DNA from: Rhizophagus irregularis | Taxonomy: Eukaryota; Glomeromycota; Glomeromycetes; Glomerales; Glomeraceae | DNA length: 64,000 nt | Reading direction: 5' to 3' | NCBI RefSeq assembly: GCF_026210795.1 | Contig: NC_089448.1 | Coordinates: forward strand, 496,001-560,000 | Shown here: piece by piece, positions 33,661-45,479 of the stretch | Layout of the letters: the number at the start of each line of letters is the position of its first letter | Position numbering within the stretch: position 1 is the stretch's first letter | Notes under the pieces: model-generated | Told to the model about the DNA's origin: nothing | Seen by the model: only the letters and a program-made list of their open reading frames with translations | Databases searched by the model: none | Position numbers and translations under genes: made by a program

Positions 33661-36033
33661 TTAATAATTATTGTTGTTTGAAGTTGAAGCGTTATCATCC
33701 CCCTTAATGATAGCGCCTTTTCCGGTGTTGTAGTTATTGTTGTTATTTTTAGCAGTATGATTTGTGTTATCTTCTTGAAAACTGCTGATATGGTTGAATT
33801 TGTCACCCATTTTTTGAAGCATATTCATTATATTTTTCATAGTGTTGTCAGTATTATCGAGTCGATTAGATAGCATTTGTACATTATTTGCGGCAACATT
33901 GTCAGAATCACTACTTTCTTCATTCCTTGTTCGTTTACCACCACTATTAAAAATGACCCCTTCTCTTTTTTTATTACTGTTAGTGGCTTGTGTCAGTCTT
34001 TGAGATTTGTCTTTAAGATTTGTATTATTCTGAATTTTAATCACTTCGAGTTCTTTTCTCATAGATGATTGGTCTTTCATGAGACAATCCATCATATCTT
34101 TAATTTTAGCAAAGTCATTCCTGATTTCATTTAGACTTTCATTCGTGTTTATTTGATTAAATTCTTTTCTTTCTTCATTATTCATGTGCATCGATCCTCC
34201 TCTCCTAGTACCAGATATAAAATCACGTGACTTAGGGCGTGAACTTAAACCTCGATGTGATGGTTCTTCCCATTCATACATTTCCGTTTCATCTGAACTC
34301 ATTTCTCCATCGCAATCTTCGTTGTAGGTGTCATGAATTTCTTCTTCTTCATTGTACCTATTAATATTGTTTCTATTCCATGATCTATCTATATACCTAC
34401 CATTCCATTGCTGTCTTCGATTTTGTTGATTATTATAATTATTTCTATATTTGTTTCTATTACCTCCTCTAGCCACCATTTGTGCATAAGTTGTTGGCCT
34501 TTGATTGGTAATTTGTCTATTCCTAGAATATCTATCTTGACGTATTTCCCTGATTTGTCGAAAATATTCATTTTTCTTCATTGGACGTGTCCTCGGTGGA
34601 ACGTAATCACAGTCTCTAATAAAATGACCAGTATAGCCGCATCTAAAACAAGACTGTTCTTGTGGTTCTGACCATTCTGATATTTTGTTTCGAACAGAAA
34701 GCGGCACTTTGACTGCCTCTTCCATAGCCGCTTCTGTCTTAAAGTATACATAAGCATATTTTTGTGTCTCGTTAGTGTAAGTATTTCGTAGAATAAAAAA
34801 TTCCACTACTTCTTGATTATCTACAAAACTCTTAAATTCTATGGCTTGAACATTAGGTGGAAGCCCATTCAATTTCTTACAATACAATTTCAATTTGTCT
34901 CTATTTTCTTTTTCCATTAAAAAAGGAGTCACACATAACATCTCACCATATATCCATAACACGTGATTATTATAAAATTGTGTGACGCTATTGGCTTCTT
35001 TAAAGGTGATATAAATCACTTGACGATTTGGTGCATGTGCGTAAGGTCTTCTTGAATAACATTCCTCCTCTTCTATATCACCATATTTCCTCATAAATGG
35101 CTTGATATTAATCGCAGTAGTAAGCCTTAACGAGGCGTTAAAAATTTGAACTACTCTATCACGTGAATTTTTATTTTTTTGTAATTGTTTAGCTTTTGCT
35201 GTAATAACTTCTTCAAAGTAATATTCTTTATTATCGCAACTGTACGGGGTTTCAATTAAACTGATAAGAGTATCACGGGAAATTATAGTAGCTAAAAGAG
35301 CAATTCCAGTAATGACCCTAGGAGTCTGAGAGGACCCATCTTCCTTTTGTTTATCCTTGTTATTATTGTCGTTCTTTTGCGTTATGACTTGGGTTTGAAG
35401 ATTAATAATATTTTCTTGTTTTAAACCCGCGTCTTCCAAAATGTGGTTTTGTACCACTTTAATAAATTTTCTATATTCATTTATATTATTAGCATCATCT
35501 ATTTGCACGTGCAATTTAGCCAAGATTTTTTCTTGTTCTAATTTACGGGGTTGTTCTAGAATGTCCTCATGTGTGCTGTCGATCATATCTATATCGGGTA
35601 GTTCGATTTGTTGATCAACATTTTTGTTAACTGGTTTAGGAATGTTTTGATCGGCAGATGATTGACCAATGATTTGCTCCGGTATTTGTTTATTTCCATC
35701 ATTTTTGTTTACATTCGAATTCTGCAAATTTGATTGGTCGACATTGTTATTGATCGTTTTGGGCGAATGATGCAAGAATATTGGAGAAGCCTCTTGTTGA
35801 GCTGGGCCAGTGATATTAGTACTAAACTGAACCTGTTGTTTCTTTTTACGAGTATCACGCCTATTAGAGACCTCTTTAGGTTCTAAGGGCTTGTTAATAT
35901 TGTAAGGTGCAGAAATATTGTCGTGAGTTTTGCCTCGCTGAATAGTCTCTTCGCTGCTGTCACCAAGAAGTTCAGCCGAGTTGGCTGTTCCTGAACGTGT
36001 ACGTTGTGAGATAGGAGACGTCGGTGGCGCCAT
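33661..36033 (-). CDS. LINE ORF1 nucleocapsid-like protein
   Basis: 790 codons, ATG at 36033. RNA-binding protein of the LINE particle. The N-terminal third is low-complexity and polar, the middle has an RRM-like length of folded sequence, and a CCHC knuckle CFRCGYTGHFIRDC is at about residues 459-472. The Arg/Asn-rich region after it and a C-terminal coiled-coil stretch ('LNEIRNDFAKIKDMMDCLM') follow. The stop TAA is separated from the ORF2 ATG by only two bases, an arrangement compatible with termination-reinitiation. The frame is intact, unlike ORF2. Confidence 0.85.
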   Translation of the reverse strand: MAPPTSPISQRTRSGTANSAELLGDSSEETIQRGKTHDNISAPYNINKPLEPKEVSNRRDTRKKKQQVQFSTNITGPAQQEASPIFLHHSPKTINNNVDQSNLQNSNVNKNDGNKQIPEQIIGQSSADQNIPKPVNKNVDQQIELPDIDMIDSTHEDILEQPRKLEQEKILAKLHVQIDDANNINEYRKFIKVVQNHILEDAGLKQENIINLQTQVITQKNDNNNKDKQKEDGSSQTPRVITGIALLATIISRDTLISLIETPYSCDNKEYYFEEVITAKAKQLQKNKNSRDRVVQIFNASLRLTTAINIKPFMRKYGDIEEEECYSRRPYAHAPNRQVIYITFKEANSVTQFYNNHVLWIYGEMLCVTPFLMEKENRDKLKLYCKKLNGLPPNVQAIEFKSFVDNQEVVEFFILRNTYTNETQKYAYVYFKTEAAMEEAVKVPLSVRNKISEWSEPQEQSCFRCGYTGHFIRDCDYVPPRTRPMKKNEYFRQIREIRQDRYSRNRQITNQRPTTYAQMVARGGNRNKYRNNYNNQQNRRQQWNGRYIDRSWNRNNINRYNEEEEIHDTYNEDCDGEMSSDETEMYEWEEPSHRGLSSRPKSRDFISGTRRGGSMHMNNEERKEFNQINTNESLNEIRNDFAKIKDMMDCLMKDQSSMRKELEVIKIQNNTNLKDKSQRLTQATNSNKKREGVIFNSGGKRTRNEESSDSDNVAANNVQMLSNRLDNTDNTMKNIMNMLQKMGDKFNHISSFQEDNTNHTAKNNNNNYNTGKGAIIKGDDNASTSNNNNY

Positions 36034-36151
36034 CTTATTAAGTTCAAATACACTTTTACTGAAACCTGGGTACGAAGAATAGTAAAAAGCCAGTTTTGAA
36101 ATATATTTTTCTTTGATAATATTGGTCAGTGACAGAAGCAGAAAGAATTTT

Positions 36152-36171
36152 TTTGAATGATTTCTTACCTT
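36152..36171. repeat. LINE target-site duplication, right copy
   Basis: TTTGAATGATTTCTTACCTT, identical to 10625-10644. 36034-36151 between ORF1 and this repeat is the LINE 5-prime UTR. Confidence 0.9.
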
Positions 36172-36893
36172 AACACCATTATAATGTTTAAATGAAAAAC
36201 AAAAATAAATTTGGAATTCAATTTGCTGATCAGATTAGATTTGGTATGAAAATTTGTTGATCCTATTTTTGGTATTAGCAATTTGATCGGCCAATGTTAG
36301 TTTGTCATTATCAAAATATGGGCATGATCTGCACAATTTTTTCCGGAAGTATTATAGTACTTAATTAATAGTACTAGACAGGACAGGACAAGACAAGACA
36401 AGACAGGACAGGACAGGACAGGACAGGACAGGGACAGAATTCTTAAACCACAATTTTGTGATTTAGAGCTTCCTGTGGTACTTTTATGTCATATTAAGTT
36501 TAACCATCAAATTGTAGGTTTTTTGGTAGAATTTTAATTTTGTTGATCATTTTTATTCACTAAATTTAAAAAAAAACACTTCAACCGCAAATTCACAATT
36601 CATTATAACACAAAAAAAAAAATTTTTTATTTTTTAAAGAATGTTGCGTTAACATGTAATAAGTGATTAATAAAAAAATATTTTGAAACATTTTTTAATT
36701 ATTTTAACAAAAAAAATGTTGCGAAAACATTTTTTATTAATAAAAAAAACAGTTTCGCAACATTTTTTAATTGTTTTAATAGAAAACATTGCGAAACTGT
36801 TTCTTTAATAATAATTTTATAAAAAAAATGGTTTTCACAAACGTTTTTAATTATTTTAACAAAAAACGTCGCAAAAACGTTTTTTATTAGGTC
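36172..36893. repeat. Intergenic with pentanucleotide and AT repeat arrays
   Basis: 36375-36432 is a (GACAG/GACAA)n microsatellite. 36590-36893 has three to four degenerate units of 'TTTTAATTATTTTAACAAAAA' type with (A)TGTTGCGAAAACATT words. It resembles the central core of the MITE at 1398-1825, suggesting a shared repeat family. No gene seen. Confidence 0.6.
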
Positions 36894-37723
36894 CATCACT
36901 CCTTTCGTCTCTCTTCAACTTTCCATTACTCCCTTTCGTCTCCCATCATCACTCCTCTTCATCTTCCCATTACTCCTTTTCGTCTCCCATCAATCTTTTT
37001 CGTCTCCCATCACTCTTTTTCGTCTCCCATCACTCTTTTTCGTCTCCCATCACTCTTTTTCGTCTCCCATCACTCTTTTTCGTCTCCCATCACTCCTTTC
37101 GTCTCCCATCGTTCTTTTTCGTCTCCCATCACTCCTTTCGTCTCCCATCACTCCTCTTCATCTTCCCATCACTTCTTTTCATCTTCCATTACTCCTTTTC
37201 GTCTCCCAACACTCTTTTTCGTCTCCCATCACTCTTTTTCGTCTCCTATCACTTCTTTTTGTCTCCCATCACTCCTTTTCGTCTCCAAACACTTCTTTTT
37301 ACCTCCCATCATTCCTCTTCATCTTTCCATCACTCTTTTTCGTCTCCCATCACTCCTTTTTGTCTCCCAACACTTCTTTTTGCCTCCCATCATTCCTCTT
37401 CATCTTTCCATCACCCTTTTTCGTCTCCCATCACTCCTCTCCATCTTTCCATCACTCTTTTCGTCTCCCATCGTTCCTTTTCGTCTCCAATCATTCCTCT
37501 TCATCTTTCCATCACTCCTTTTCGTCTCCCATCACTCCTTTTCGTCTCCCAACACTTCTTTTTGCCTCCCATCATTCCTCTTCATCTTTCCATCACCCTT
37601 TTTCGTCTCCCATCACTCCTCTCCATCTTTCCATCACTCTTTTCATCTCCCATCGTTCCTTTTCGTCTCCCATCACTCCTCTTCATCTTTCTATCACTCC
37701 TTTTCGTCTCCCATCACTGGTCA
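36894..37723. repeat. Minisatellite, about 20-bp unit
   Basis: Roughly forty copies of a TTTTCGTCTCCCATCACTC-type unit with TTCATCTTTCCATCACTCC variants. The strand is pyrimidine rich. Long ORFs read from it in several frames are repeat artefacts. Its right end overlaps the last codons of the RING/TPR gene. Confidence 0.9.
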
Positions 37724-40700
37724 TTTTTTTTTTACAATAACTTCCACTTAAAAGATCTTTCAAAAGTATGTCAAGCTCCCCCATGAAAATGACCTCTTGT
37801 TTATACATATATTTACTAAAATCATAGACAATTCCAAATTCGGTAAAATCACATTTGTTAATTCCATAAACTTCATATAAATATGACCAAAAATCTGGAT
37901 GATCTTTCATAAAATAACCAATAAATGTAAATCCAATAATATAATTTAAAAGTGATTTTGCTTTACTATACTCTTTTAATTCAATACAAATTTTGCATTT
38001 AATAAAACGTAGAAATTCATTTTCATAAAGACTATAATTATAAATTTGATCGATTTTTGTGTATATATTGTTTAAATCTTTAGAACTATTTTTATTTAGT
38101 AAGTATTCTAGATGAAATAACTGAATCTTTGCTAAAATATTATCAGAATTCAATAATTCTGCATACTTTTTAAATGATACTTTAGCATTGTTATTATCAT
38201 TCTTTGTATAATACATTAAACTTTTAAGATAATATGCTGAACTATTTAATGGATCTAATTGTATAATTTTATCAAGATCTGATAATACTTTATCATATTC
38301 CTTAATAACACAGTATGTAATAGCTCTCCTATTCAAGTTATGAACGTTTTCTGGATCTATAGTATAAGCTTTTGTAAAGTATGATATAGCTTTTCTATAT
38401 TGTGTCATATTATATAAAATTTCTCCATAATAACATAAAACCAAAGAATCCTTATTGATATTTAATAATTTATCTAATAAATTTAAAGTATTTGAATAAT
38501 CTCCTTCTTTTTCATAACTATATGCACAATTTTTAAGGCATAAATAATTATTTGGATCATTTTTTAATGCAATATTACAATTTTCTATAGCTTCTGTATA
38601 ATCAATATAACCATTAGAATATTTACGTAATAAGTGACTATTTCCGAGTAATATATATAGGTTATTTATTTTTGATTTAAGTTCTAATGATTTTTTTATA
38701 TTACCTATTGCTTCATCATATTTACTTTGCCTAAAAAATATTTCTCCACAAATAAAATAAGCAACTGGTCTTTTGGGATTTAAATCAATAGCTTCTTTTA
38801 AAAATAATTGTGCTTGCTCATAATTGTTAAGACATCTATAAATATACGCTAAAATACATCTTAAAGAATAACTTCTAGGAAAAAAATTTATAAATTCTTT
38901 GCATAAAGATTCAGCTTTTTCATAATTTTTTTCAATTATTTCTTTTATAATACTTTGGTATGTTGGATGTTGTTTTTTTGTAATTCTTGAAAGTATTGGG
39001 GATGATATTTTTGAATTTAATTTAATAATTGAACTCACAAATTTCTTTTTTTTAGTTAATATGAGTTCAACTTCCAAATTATCTGAATCATCACTGTCAT
39101 ATAATTGATCAGAATTTTCTAATTCAATTGAAGGTAAAATATGACCGGATTCAAGAAATTTTGTATATAAATTTTTATAAATTGAATTTTGTCGTAAATA
39201 TCTAATATCATTATCTTCAATTTTTTCTCGACAATTAGGACATATCTTTTGCTTTAATTTTTTTAAATTACTTAATGCTAAAATATGTTGGCATTTTAAA
39301 ATACATAATCGATCTGTTGGTTCATTACTAATTGGACAAGTAATTTCATCTGCTATAATATCTAAAATGTTAGAACTTATTTGTTCTTTCTTTAAATATA
39401 AATTTTGATTTGAGTTTTTTCCTTTTCTCTCTTTTCCTTTTCCAGTATTATCAATTAGAATTTTTAAATCTTCAAGGTATTTCTCTTTAACAAAAGTTAA
39501 TAAATTTCGAAATTTTTCTAAAGGTTCTTCCAAATTATTTTCACTTAATTTTTGTACGTATTGATCAAAATCAATTTCAATCATTGAAAACATTTTATTA
39601 TCAATATTATATAAATGTAATAATAATTCAATAGATTTAAACTGAATAAAACTACTTGGTGATTTATTAAGTGATTCAATTGCTAAATAATAACAAAGAC
39701 CATATGTTGCTATTCGAGATGATCTTTGGATAAGATTTTGGGCAAGATCTAATATTCCAAACCATAGAGTATGTGGTAATGCTATAGGTTCATTTCCAGC
39801 AAGTTCGTTTAAAAAACCTCCAGCATTTTTCAAAGCTTTAGCGACTTTATTTGATACTTCATCAAATTTTGATTGAGAATCCAAAATAGATTTGTCCGCA
39901 ACATCAACCCATTCTCTTTCCAAAAAGTTCCAAATATATTCCATTAATACCAATTCTCCAAATTTTTTACTTATAATCTTTTCAGAACTTCCAGACCAAA
40001 TGAAAAGATTTTGTTGAATTATTAACATAATTCTCCAATCTATATAATAAGATGCTACTGGATATTTAAAACTAAAACTTTGACGAATTTGAGTAAGTAT
40101 TGATAAAATTGAACAATCATTCGGAAGATTGACTCCTGCTATTGTCAGAATTCCTGGTGTAATATTCAATGCAGTCTTAAGCAATTCTCTAATTCTTCGT
40201 ATAATTTCTTGAAACCAAGTCTCATCATCACGTAAACTATGAAGAGTATCTCGCAAATGGATTAATAAAAAATCAATATTATAATTACGCTTTTTAATTG
40301 CAATTTGATCATTATTTTGTTGATTGAATTGATTAAAATTTGATCTAAAATTATTATCAAGTCCTATTTCAATAACCTGAGTTGTTTTACGATGAATTTC
40401 TGCAAATTTTGCCAAAGAATTATAAACTTTATCTCGAAGTTCTTTACTAAGTACTATTGGTGAAAAACATATCCGTTCTAAAACAGTAACCAAAATTCTT
40501 AAATGTAATTCCAATCTAGCTACACTTTCTTTTGAATAATGTTTAAAAGAAGTATCAACTAAAGCTTCTAATGAATTTTCTAAAACTTGAGACGAAAACT
40601 CATTTTGTAAATTTTCAAAAAGTAATTTAAGTGCATACAAATAGCTTGGTTTAGTTAGATTTTTTAAAAGTTCTTCTACTTTATCATCTGGCGTAGTGAA

Positions 40701-40908
40701 TCCATCCTCTTCTAATTTAAGAAGGAGTATATTTTCATGAAAAATCGTTTTATATGAAACAGGGTCATCATTTTCTAAGCTATCAGAAGCAGTATTAGTA
40801 GAATAATTTCCACTCTATTATTATATAAAGTTAGTTTTAATGATATGCAATTAATCAAATTTTAATATTGTTTAAATAATAATTTACCTGACTTGAACTT
40901 CCTTCCAT
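37683..40908 (-). CDS. RING/U-box and TPR repeat protein
   Basis: A start exon 40908-40888 (MEGSSSQ) joins through a 73-bp intron (GTAAAT...TAG, 40887-40815) to a long exon 40814-37683, giving about 1050 residues. The N-terminal 450 residues are helical with no domain I recognise. A RING- or U-box-like Cys/His segment ('CPISNEPTDRLCILKCQHI ... CPNC') is at about 500-535, suggesting an E3 ubiquitin ligase-type role. From about 625 at least eight TPR-like helical pairs follow ('AIDLNPKRPVAYFICGEIFFRQSKYDEAI', read in pieces). The C-terminus ends in basic residues encoded within the edge of the minisatellite, so the original end may have been altered. It looks like a host gene. Substrate unknown. 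Confidence 0.75.
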
Positions 40909-42639
40909 ATTTTTTATTACAAAAAGAAGTAAGAAAAAATTTTATTATACTGACAGAATTAGTAAAATTATAACCAAAATGTACGTAACATAATAACGTG
41001 AATTTGTACTCATTCAAGAGTGTATTACTACTTCAGTATTTATTTAATGTAACATGTCGCAAAATATTTGTAAAAATTTGGGCGTAAATTCTAAGCGCTG
41101 ATCAGTGTGACTTCATTGGTTATTCTTTTTCTTCTCTTTTCTTTTTAAGTACTGACCCGTCGCGTTGCGCCAGCAGGGATAATACTTGCCCATCAAGTAA
41201 GAGAGTAATAATAAACACTTATATTTTATTTGCCATGTAGTGTGTAGTGTGAATAGGTCTAGTTTTTTACTATTATTATGATAGCACTAGTAGGAAATAA
41301 ATGTAATAAATTACACAATTTATATGATTGTACAAATAACAATGAATTGTGTACGAGTATTATACAGTATATGAAATATTACTATTAAATGCAAATTTTA
41401 TTTATCACACAAAATAAATGTTGCAGTACTGTGAAATTTATGATTTATTTATATAATTACAAATTCATTACAAGACAATTTTGTATAGTAATTTATTGTT
41501 ACATTGTCACAAAAAAATTTTTTTATCGTAAAAAAATTCTATTGTAGCATTAAAAAAAATTACATCCTCTGTTGAAAAAAAATACATATATATTGTTACC
41601 ATATCTCAAGAAATTCATTATAGAAATCTATTGTTATAGAAAAAAATATCTCACTAATTAATATGAAAAAAAAAATTCCCAGAAAAACTAATTATAACGA
41701 ACTAATTTACATGAAAAAAAACAATTCCCCCAGAAATATTAATTATAACCGATCTATTGTTACAAAAATAAATAAATAATTATGTTAGTCTATTATTGAG
41801 TTTGATACAGCCTATTATTATTAACAAGAATTGGGAAAAAAGGCAATTGCCATAGTGGCCCAGCATCGGTCCAAACCTAAATGGTGAAAGAATGTATTCG
41901 AGAAAAAAAAATTCGGTTTGAAAAAAGAAAAGGAAAAGTGGAAAAAATTTTCGGATTGGAAAAAAGCCAACCGGAAAAAAAATACAAAAAAATAAAAACG
42001 AAAAAAAAAATTTGTAGGGAGGGACAAAGAGTAAAATCAGGTTGAAAAAAGAGGAAAATTCGAAAGAAAAAGAAAAAAAAAATTTGGGGAAAGAATAAGG
42101 ATAAACAAAGAAATCGGTCTAAAAAAAAGATCAATATAAGTCTTAAAAGACCGAAACAATAGTATTATTTAATAAAAAAAAATAATATTATTAATTTTTT
42201 CGGTTTTTTTCCAACCAATCTAAAATGGAGATCTAAATGGAGAAAGCAAAAAAAAAAATAAAAAAAGAGGAAAAAAAATGAAAAATTTTAAAGAAAAAAC
42301 CAAAGTAAAAGATCGGTTCCAAAAATTTCATTAACCGGAATTAACCGGAATTGGATTAGATGTACATGACTTGCCGATCAAGTAGGTCTTAACTATAAAA
42401 AATACGGATCAGCAATTCAAAATTAATTTATACAGGCTAATCTAAACGTTAGTCACACAAACACCATTTTTTTAATTATATAGATTATAGATTCCCAAAT
42501 GTTATTATTTGTACGTCAAATACCGGGAGGGCTTAGAGCGTGGCGTAAAAAATGTTCTGAATTAATTGGAAACATGAAATGCTTAATAGTAGTAAGGTGG
42601 AAGATCTTTTTTTTTATAATTACAAAGATGAATTCGGAG
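40909..42639. other. AT-rich intergenic DNA
   Basis: No supported gene. 41840-42350 is a purine-rich low-complexity tract that opens spurious minus-strand frames. Upstream of the RING/TPR gene I see no distinct promoter element. Confidence 0.4.
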
Positions 42640-43388
42640 TAGAACGTTACAATTTATAAGTAATCGAAATAATTATACATCATGGGAAACTGACAAAGAA
42701 GATGTATGGGAACGAACGTACAAAATTAAAAATTTTTTAAAGGATTTACCGTCGTACGAGGTTCTTTTTAAAAGAGATGTGAATAAGATAGAAACAGATC
42801 AATGTATTAGATGTAAGAATGGAATTGAAAATTGGGAACATATATGGGATCTGTGAAAAGAATGAGTCAACGATTAAAGAAGTCTTAGAACGTTCTTGAA
42901 GACCGTCTATCGAATGATGGAAATTATGAAAAAATCAAATTATTAATTTTATTTTTCTAAAGATTTTATATAAAAAATCAGAAATTCTTGTTGGGAAAGA
43001 AAAATATTGGGAATTGATTAGAAGAGTTTACAATTGTAAATTTAATAAGGCCTCAAAAGATAAAGAAGAAAAAGAAATGATTAATGAGCTTTGGAATTTC
43101 TGTTTCAATGAGTTAAAGAAGAAATTTTGGATAAAAGGGTGTAATGAAATTAACGAAATAGAACAGAATTTAGGTATTAAAAAATGTGAAAAAAGAGTTA
43201 GGAAAATTGTAGATAGGGACGTATATAAAGAAGAAAATACAAGAAAAAAATTAAAAAATAACGAAAAAATCAAAAATAGAGAATATAATATTAAATTAGT
43301 AACAAAAGATAAAATAATTGGTAGGTTCACAGAAGGAAAAGATACGAAAAGTTGGAATGTAATTAGTTTAGCTTTTATTTTAGAATAG
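42640..43388 (+). pseudogene. LINE 3-prime remnant (C-terminal finger)
   Basis: Broken plus-strand coding matches the C-terminal part of a LINE ORF2. 'TYKIKNFLKDLPSYEVLFKRD' is followed by 'DQCIRCKNGIENWEHIW', the CX2C...HX3-4C finger also present in the LINE at 10-13 kb. A shift then occurs, with 'CEKNESTIKEVLE' in another frame. A 124-codon frame (43014-43388) ends 'GKDTKSWNVISLAFILE', as LINE C-termini often do. It is a different, older LINE copy with no intact frame. Confidence 0.6.
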
Positions 43389-43699
43389 ATTAGATAGATA
43401 GTAATTAGTTTTTGTTCGAAAACTTTAGTTATAGGATAAATTAATTGCCAATCCGCCTGATTGGTAGATCCGTCGCAAGTTCTTATATGAATGACGTCGA
43501 TCGGCACATTTCAACTCCGATTTTGTCCTACATAAGTCATGCTTAATGTAACCATACTTTACCAATCAATAATGCCAAACGTGATATGTCACAAAAAAAA
43601 TTTTTTTTTTCGTTTGTTATAAAATTTAAAGAGTTTACTTTGGAGGAAGTCACCATTCCAGCTCATATTTTAATATACGTTATATTCTTGCTTAGATTA
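43389..43699. other. Intergenic
   Basis: No gene seen. A frame on the minus strand through this region is the shadow of the LINE remnant. Confidence 0.35.
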
Positions 43700-44035
43700 G
43701 AGTGTCCAGGATAGAACGGTCACACCTTTTTCACACTTTTTGTTATTTTTTCACACTTTTGGTGTGGCCGCATTTTTTGGCAAAGTTTCACATTTTTCAC
43801 ACTATCCGCAGTAAATTGAGTTTTATTGGTCGATTGATGATCACATGATTGGTTTTCATTTATCAAATTTTGGCTCGAATTAAGATAGCGAATTTGAAGT
43901 TAAAATTATTATGTTAATTCCAGCCGAAATTACGCTAAATCTGGCCAGAATTAAAAATCGCACCAAACCACACTTTTTGTTTAAATCACACCACACTTTT
44001 CGGGCCATCACACCATGAAATCCTGGACACCCTAT
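43700..44035. mobile_element. hAT-like MITE (336 bp)
   Basis: The ends carry GTGTCCAGGAT and its inverse complement ATCCTGGACAC. They are flanked by CTTAGATTA on both sides (43691-43699 and 44036-44044), an 8-9-bp duplication as in hAT elements. Internally it holds repeated TCACAC(C)TTTT words. The left end seems to have lost a few bases relative to the right. No ORF. Confidence 0.75.
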
Positions 44036-44689
44036 CTTAGATTAACAAAATAATGTTTTAAAAAAGAAAATAAAAAATTTTTTTTTTTTTTTGGCAATGT
44101 TTTAGTTTTACCAGTTTCATAAAACTATACCTAAGTAATGTAACACCTTTTTTAATGTATTTTTAGGGCATTTATATTACAACAAACCGTTTTCAAACTT
44201 GTGTAAACACCATTCAGAAGCAATTGTTACCGAAATATATTGGCAAGTAAAGGTCGACGGTTGGTTAAAATAAGTCATATAAATACCAGGTTATCAACGG
44301 GATTCTTACTCAATACTACTTATCCGGTATTGTTCGTTAAGAATCGTCAAGATAAACACCTACAAAATATGATAATGATAACACACGTCGAGTAATAAAT
44401 GAATAATATATCAAAACACACAGAAACAACAATTAACGATACAATGTATAACGGTTTTTATTAATAACGTTATGAAGTGATACATCAGGAAATTTTATAG
44501 CGTGAAAAATTGCGTAAGTTTACGATTTTGTAAGTTTACGAAAGTTTATGGCATAATATTTCGAAAAATTTTAAAATATTACGTAAGTTTACAATTTCGT
44601 AAGATTTATGTGATATTACGGTTAAAATATTATGTAAGTTTTCAATATCGTAAGATTTACGCAATATTACGGTCAAAATATTCTGCAAA
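44036..44689. other. Intergenic leading into degenerate tandem repeats
   Basis: No gene seen. From about 44510 diverged copies of the 50-bp unit of the adjacent array begin ('CGTAAGTTTAC', 'TAATATTACGGT'). Confidence 0.45.
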
Positions 44690-45110
44690 TTTACGAAACT
44701 GTAAACCTGCGTAATATTATGGTTGAAATATTTCGAAAATTTACGAAACTGTAAACCTGCGTAATATTACGGTTGAAATATTTCGAAAATTTACGAAACT
44801 GTAAACCTGCGTAATATTACGGTTAAAATATTTCGAAAATTTACGAAACTGTAAACCTGCGTAATATTACGGTTGAAATATTTCGAAAATTTACGAAACT
44901 GTAAACCTGCGTAATATTACGGTTAAAATATTTCGAAAATTTACGAAACTGTAAACCTGCGTAATATTACGGTTGAAATATTTCGAAAATTTACGAAACT
45001 GTAAACCTGCGTAATATTACGGTTAAAATATTTCGAAAATTTACGAAACTGTAAACCTGCGTAATATTACGGTTGAAATATTTCGAAAATTTACGAGATT
45101 GTAAACTGCA
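44690..45110. repeat. 50-bp tandem array with 100-bp higher order
   Basis: Eight near-identical copies of a 50-bp unit containing ACTGTAAACCTGCGTAATAT and TTTCGAAAATTTACGAA. Units alternate between GGTTGAAATA and GGTTAAAATA variants, so most of the array is built of 100-bp dimers. It is not coding: 50 is not a multiple of three. Confidence 0.9.
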
Positions 45111-45479
45111 TATGCAGTAGAACGTATACAAGGGGCATATGATACTATTGAATAATCAAAAATAATATAAACACCTTTTCTTTTATATAAACACCTTTTT
45201 TTTTAAGTTTGGGAAAGCAAATTTATTTTTATTTACGAATTTTTTATTATTTACAATTTTTATGTTAAAAATTAAAGTAAATTCTAATTTTTATTATAAC
45301 TTAATAAAAAAAATACACATTTGATACTTGTTCGCTACTATTTTATAAAATAGTACCCAGGCTGTACGGCGTGGACATCAGTATCAGTCACAGCCCAAAA
45401 AAACGTGAGTCTCCAGCCGATATTTGGTACGGACTGGGCCTAGCTACTCACTTAATAAATAATAAAAAAATAAAAATAA

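Larger units (their letters stand above)
10643..36151 (-). mobile_element. LINE retrotransposon, split by nested inserts
   Basis: A non-LTR retrotransposon in minus orientation. From its 5-prime end: 5-prime UTR (36151-36034), ORF1 with a CCHC knuckle, then ORF2 with APE-type endonuclease, reverse transcriptase and RNase H, a short 3-prime UTR and a poly(A) tail (10680-10643). It is flanked by an 18-20-bp duplication, as expected of target-primed reverse transcription. A 16,984-bp block (transposon plus one TA) interrupts ORF2. Subtracting it gives an element of about 8.5 kb that looks full length. RNase H downstream of RT is seen in the Tad and I groups. I cannot assign the clade by eye. Confidence 0.9.

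Noticed and set aside
30845-36033. Two separate LINEs at 10.9-13.9 kb and 30.8-36.0 kb
   Set aside because: The identical flanking duplication and exact phase continuity across the transposon insertion show they are one element.
37259-37786. Overlapping 120-175-codon plus-strand ORFs rich in SPITPF/HHSSSSF repeats
   Set aside because: They are translations of the minisatellite in three frames, opposite the RING/TPR gene. No independent coding evidence.
43028-43507. 159-codon minus-strand ORF
   Set aside because: Reverse shadow of the LINE remnant on the plus strand.
44690-45110. CRISPR array
   Set aside because: Directly adjoining 50-bp tandem repeats without spacers, in a eukaryotic context.
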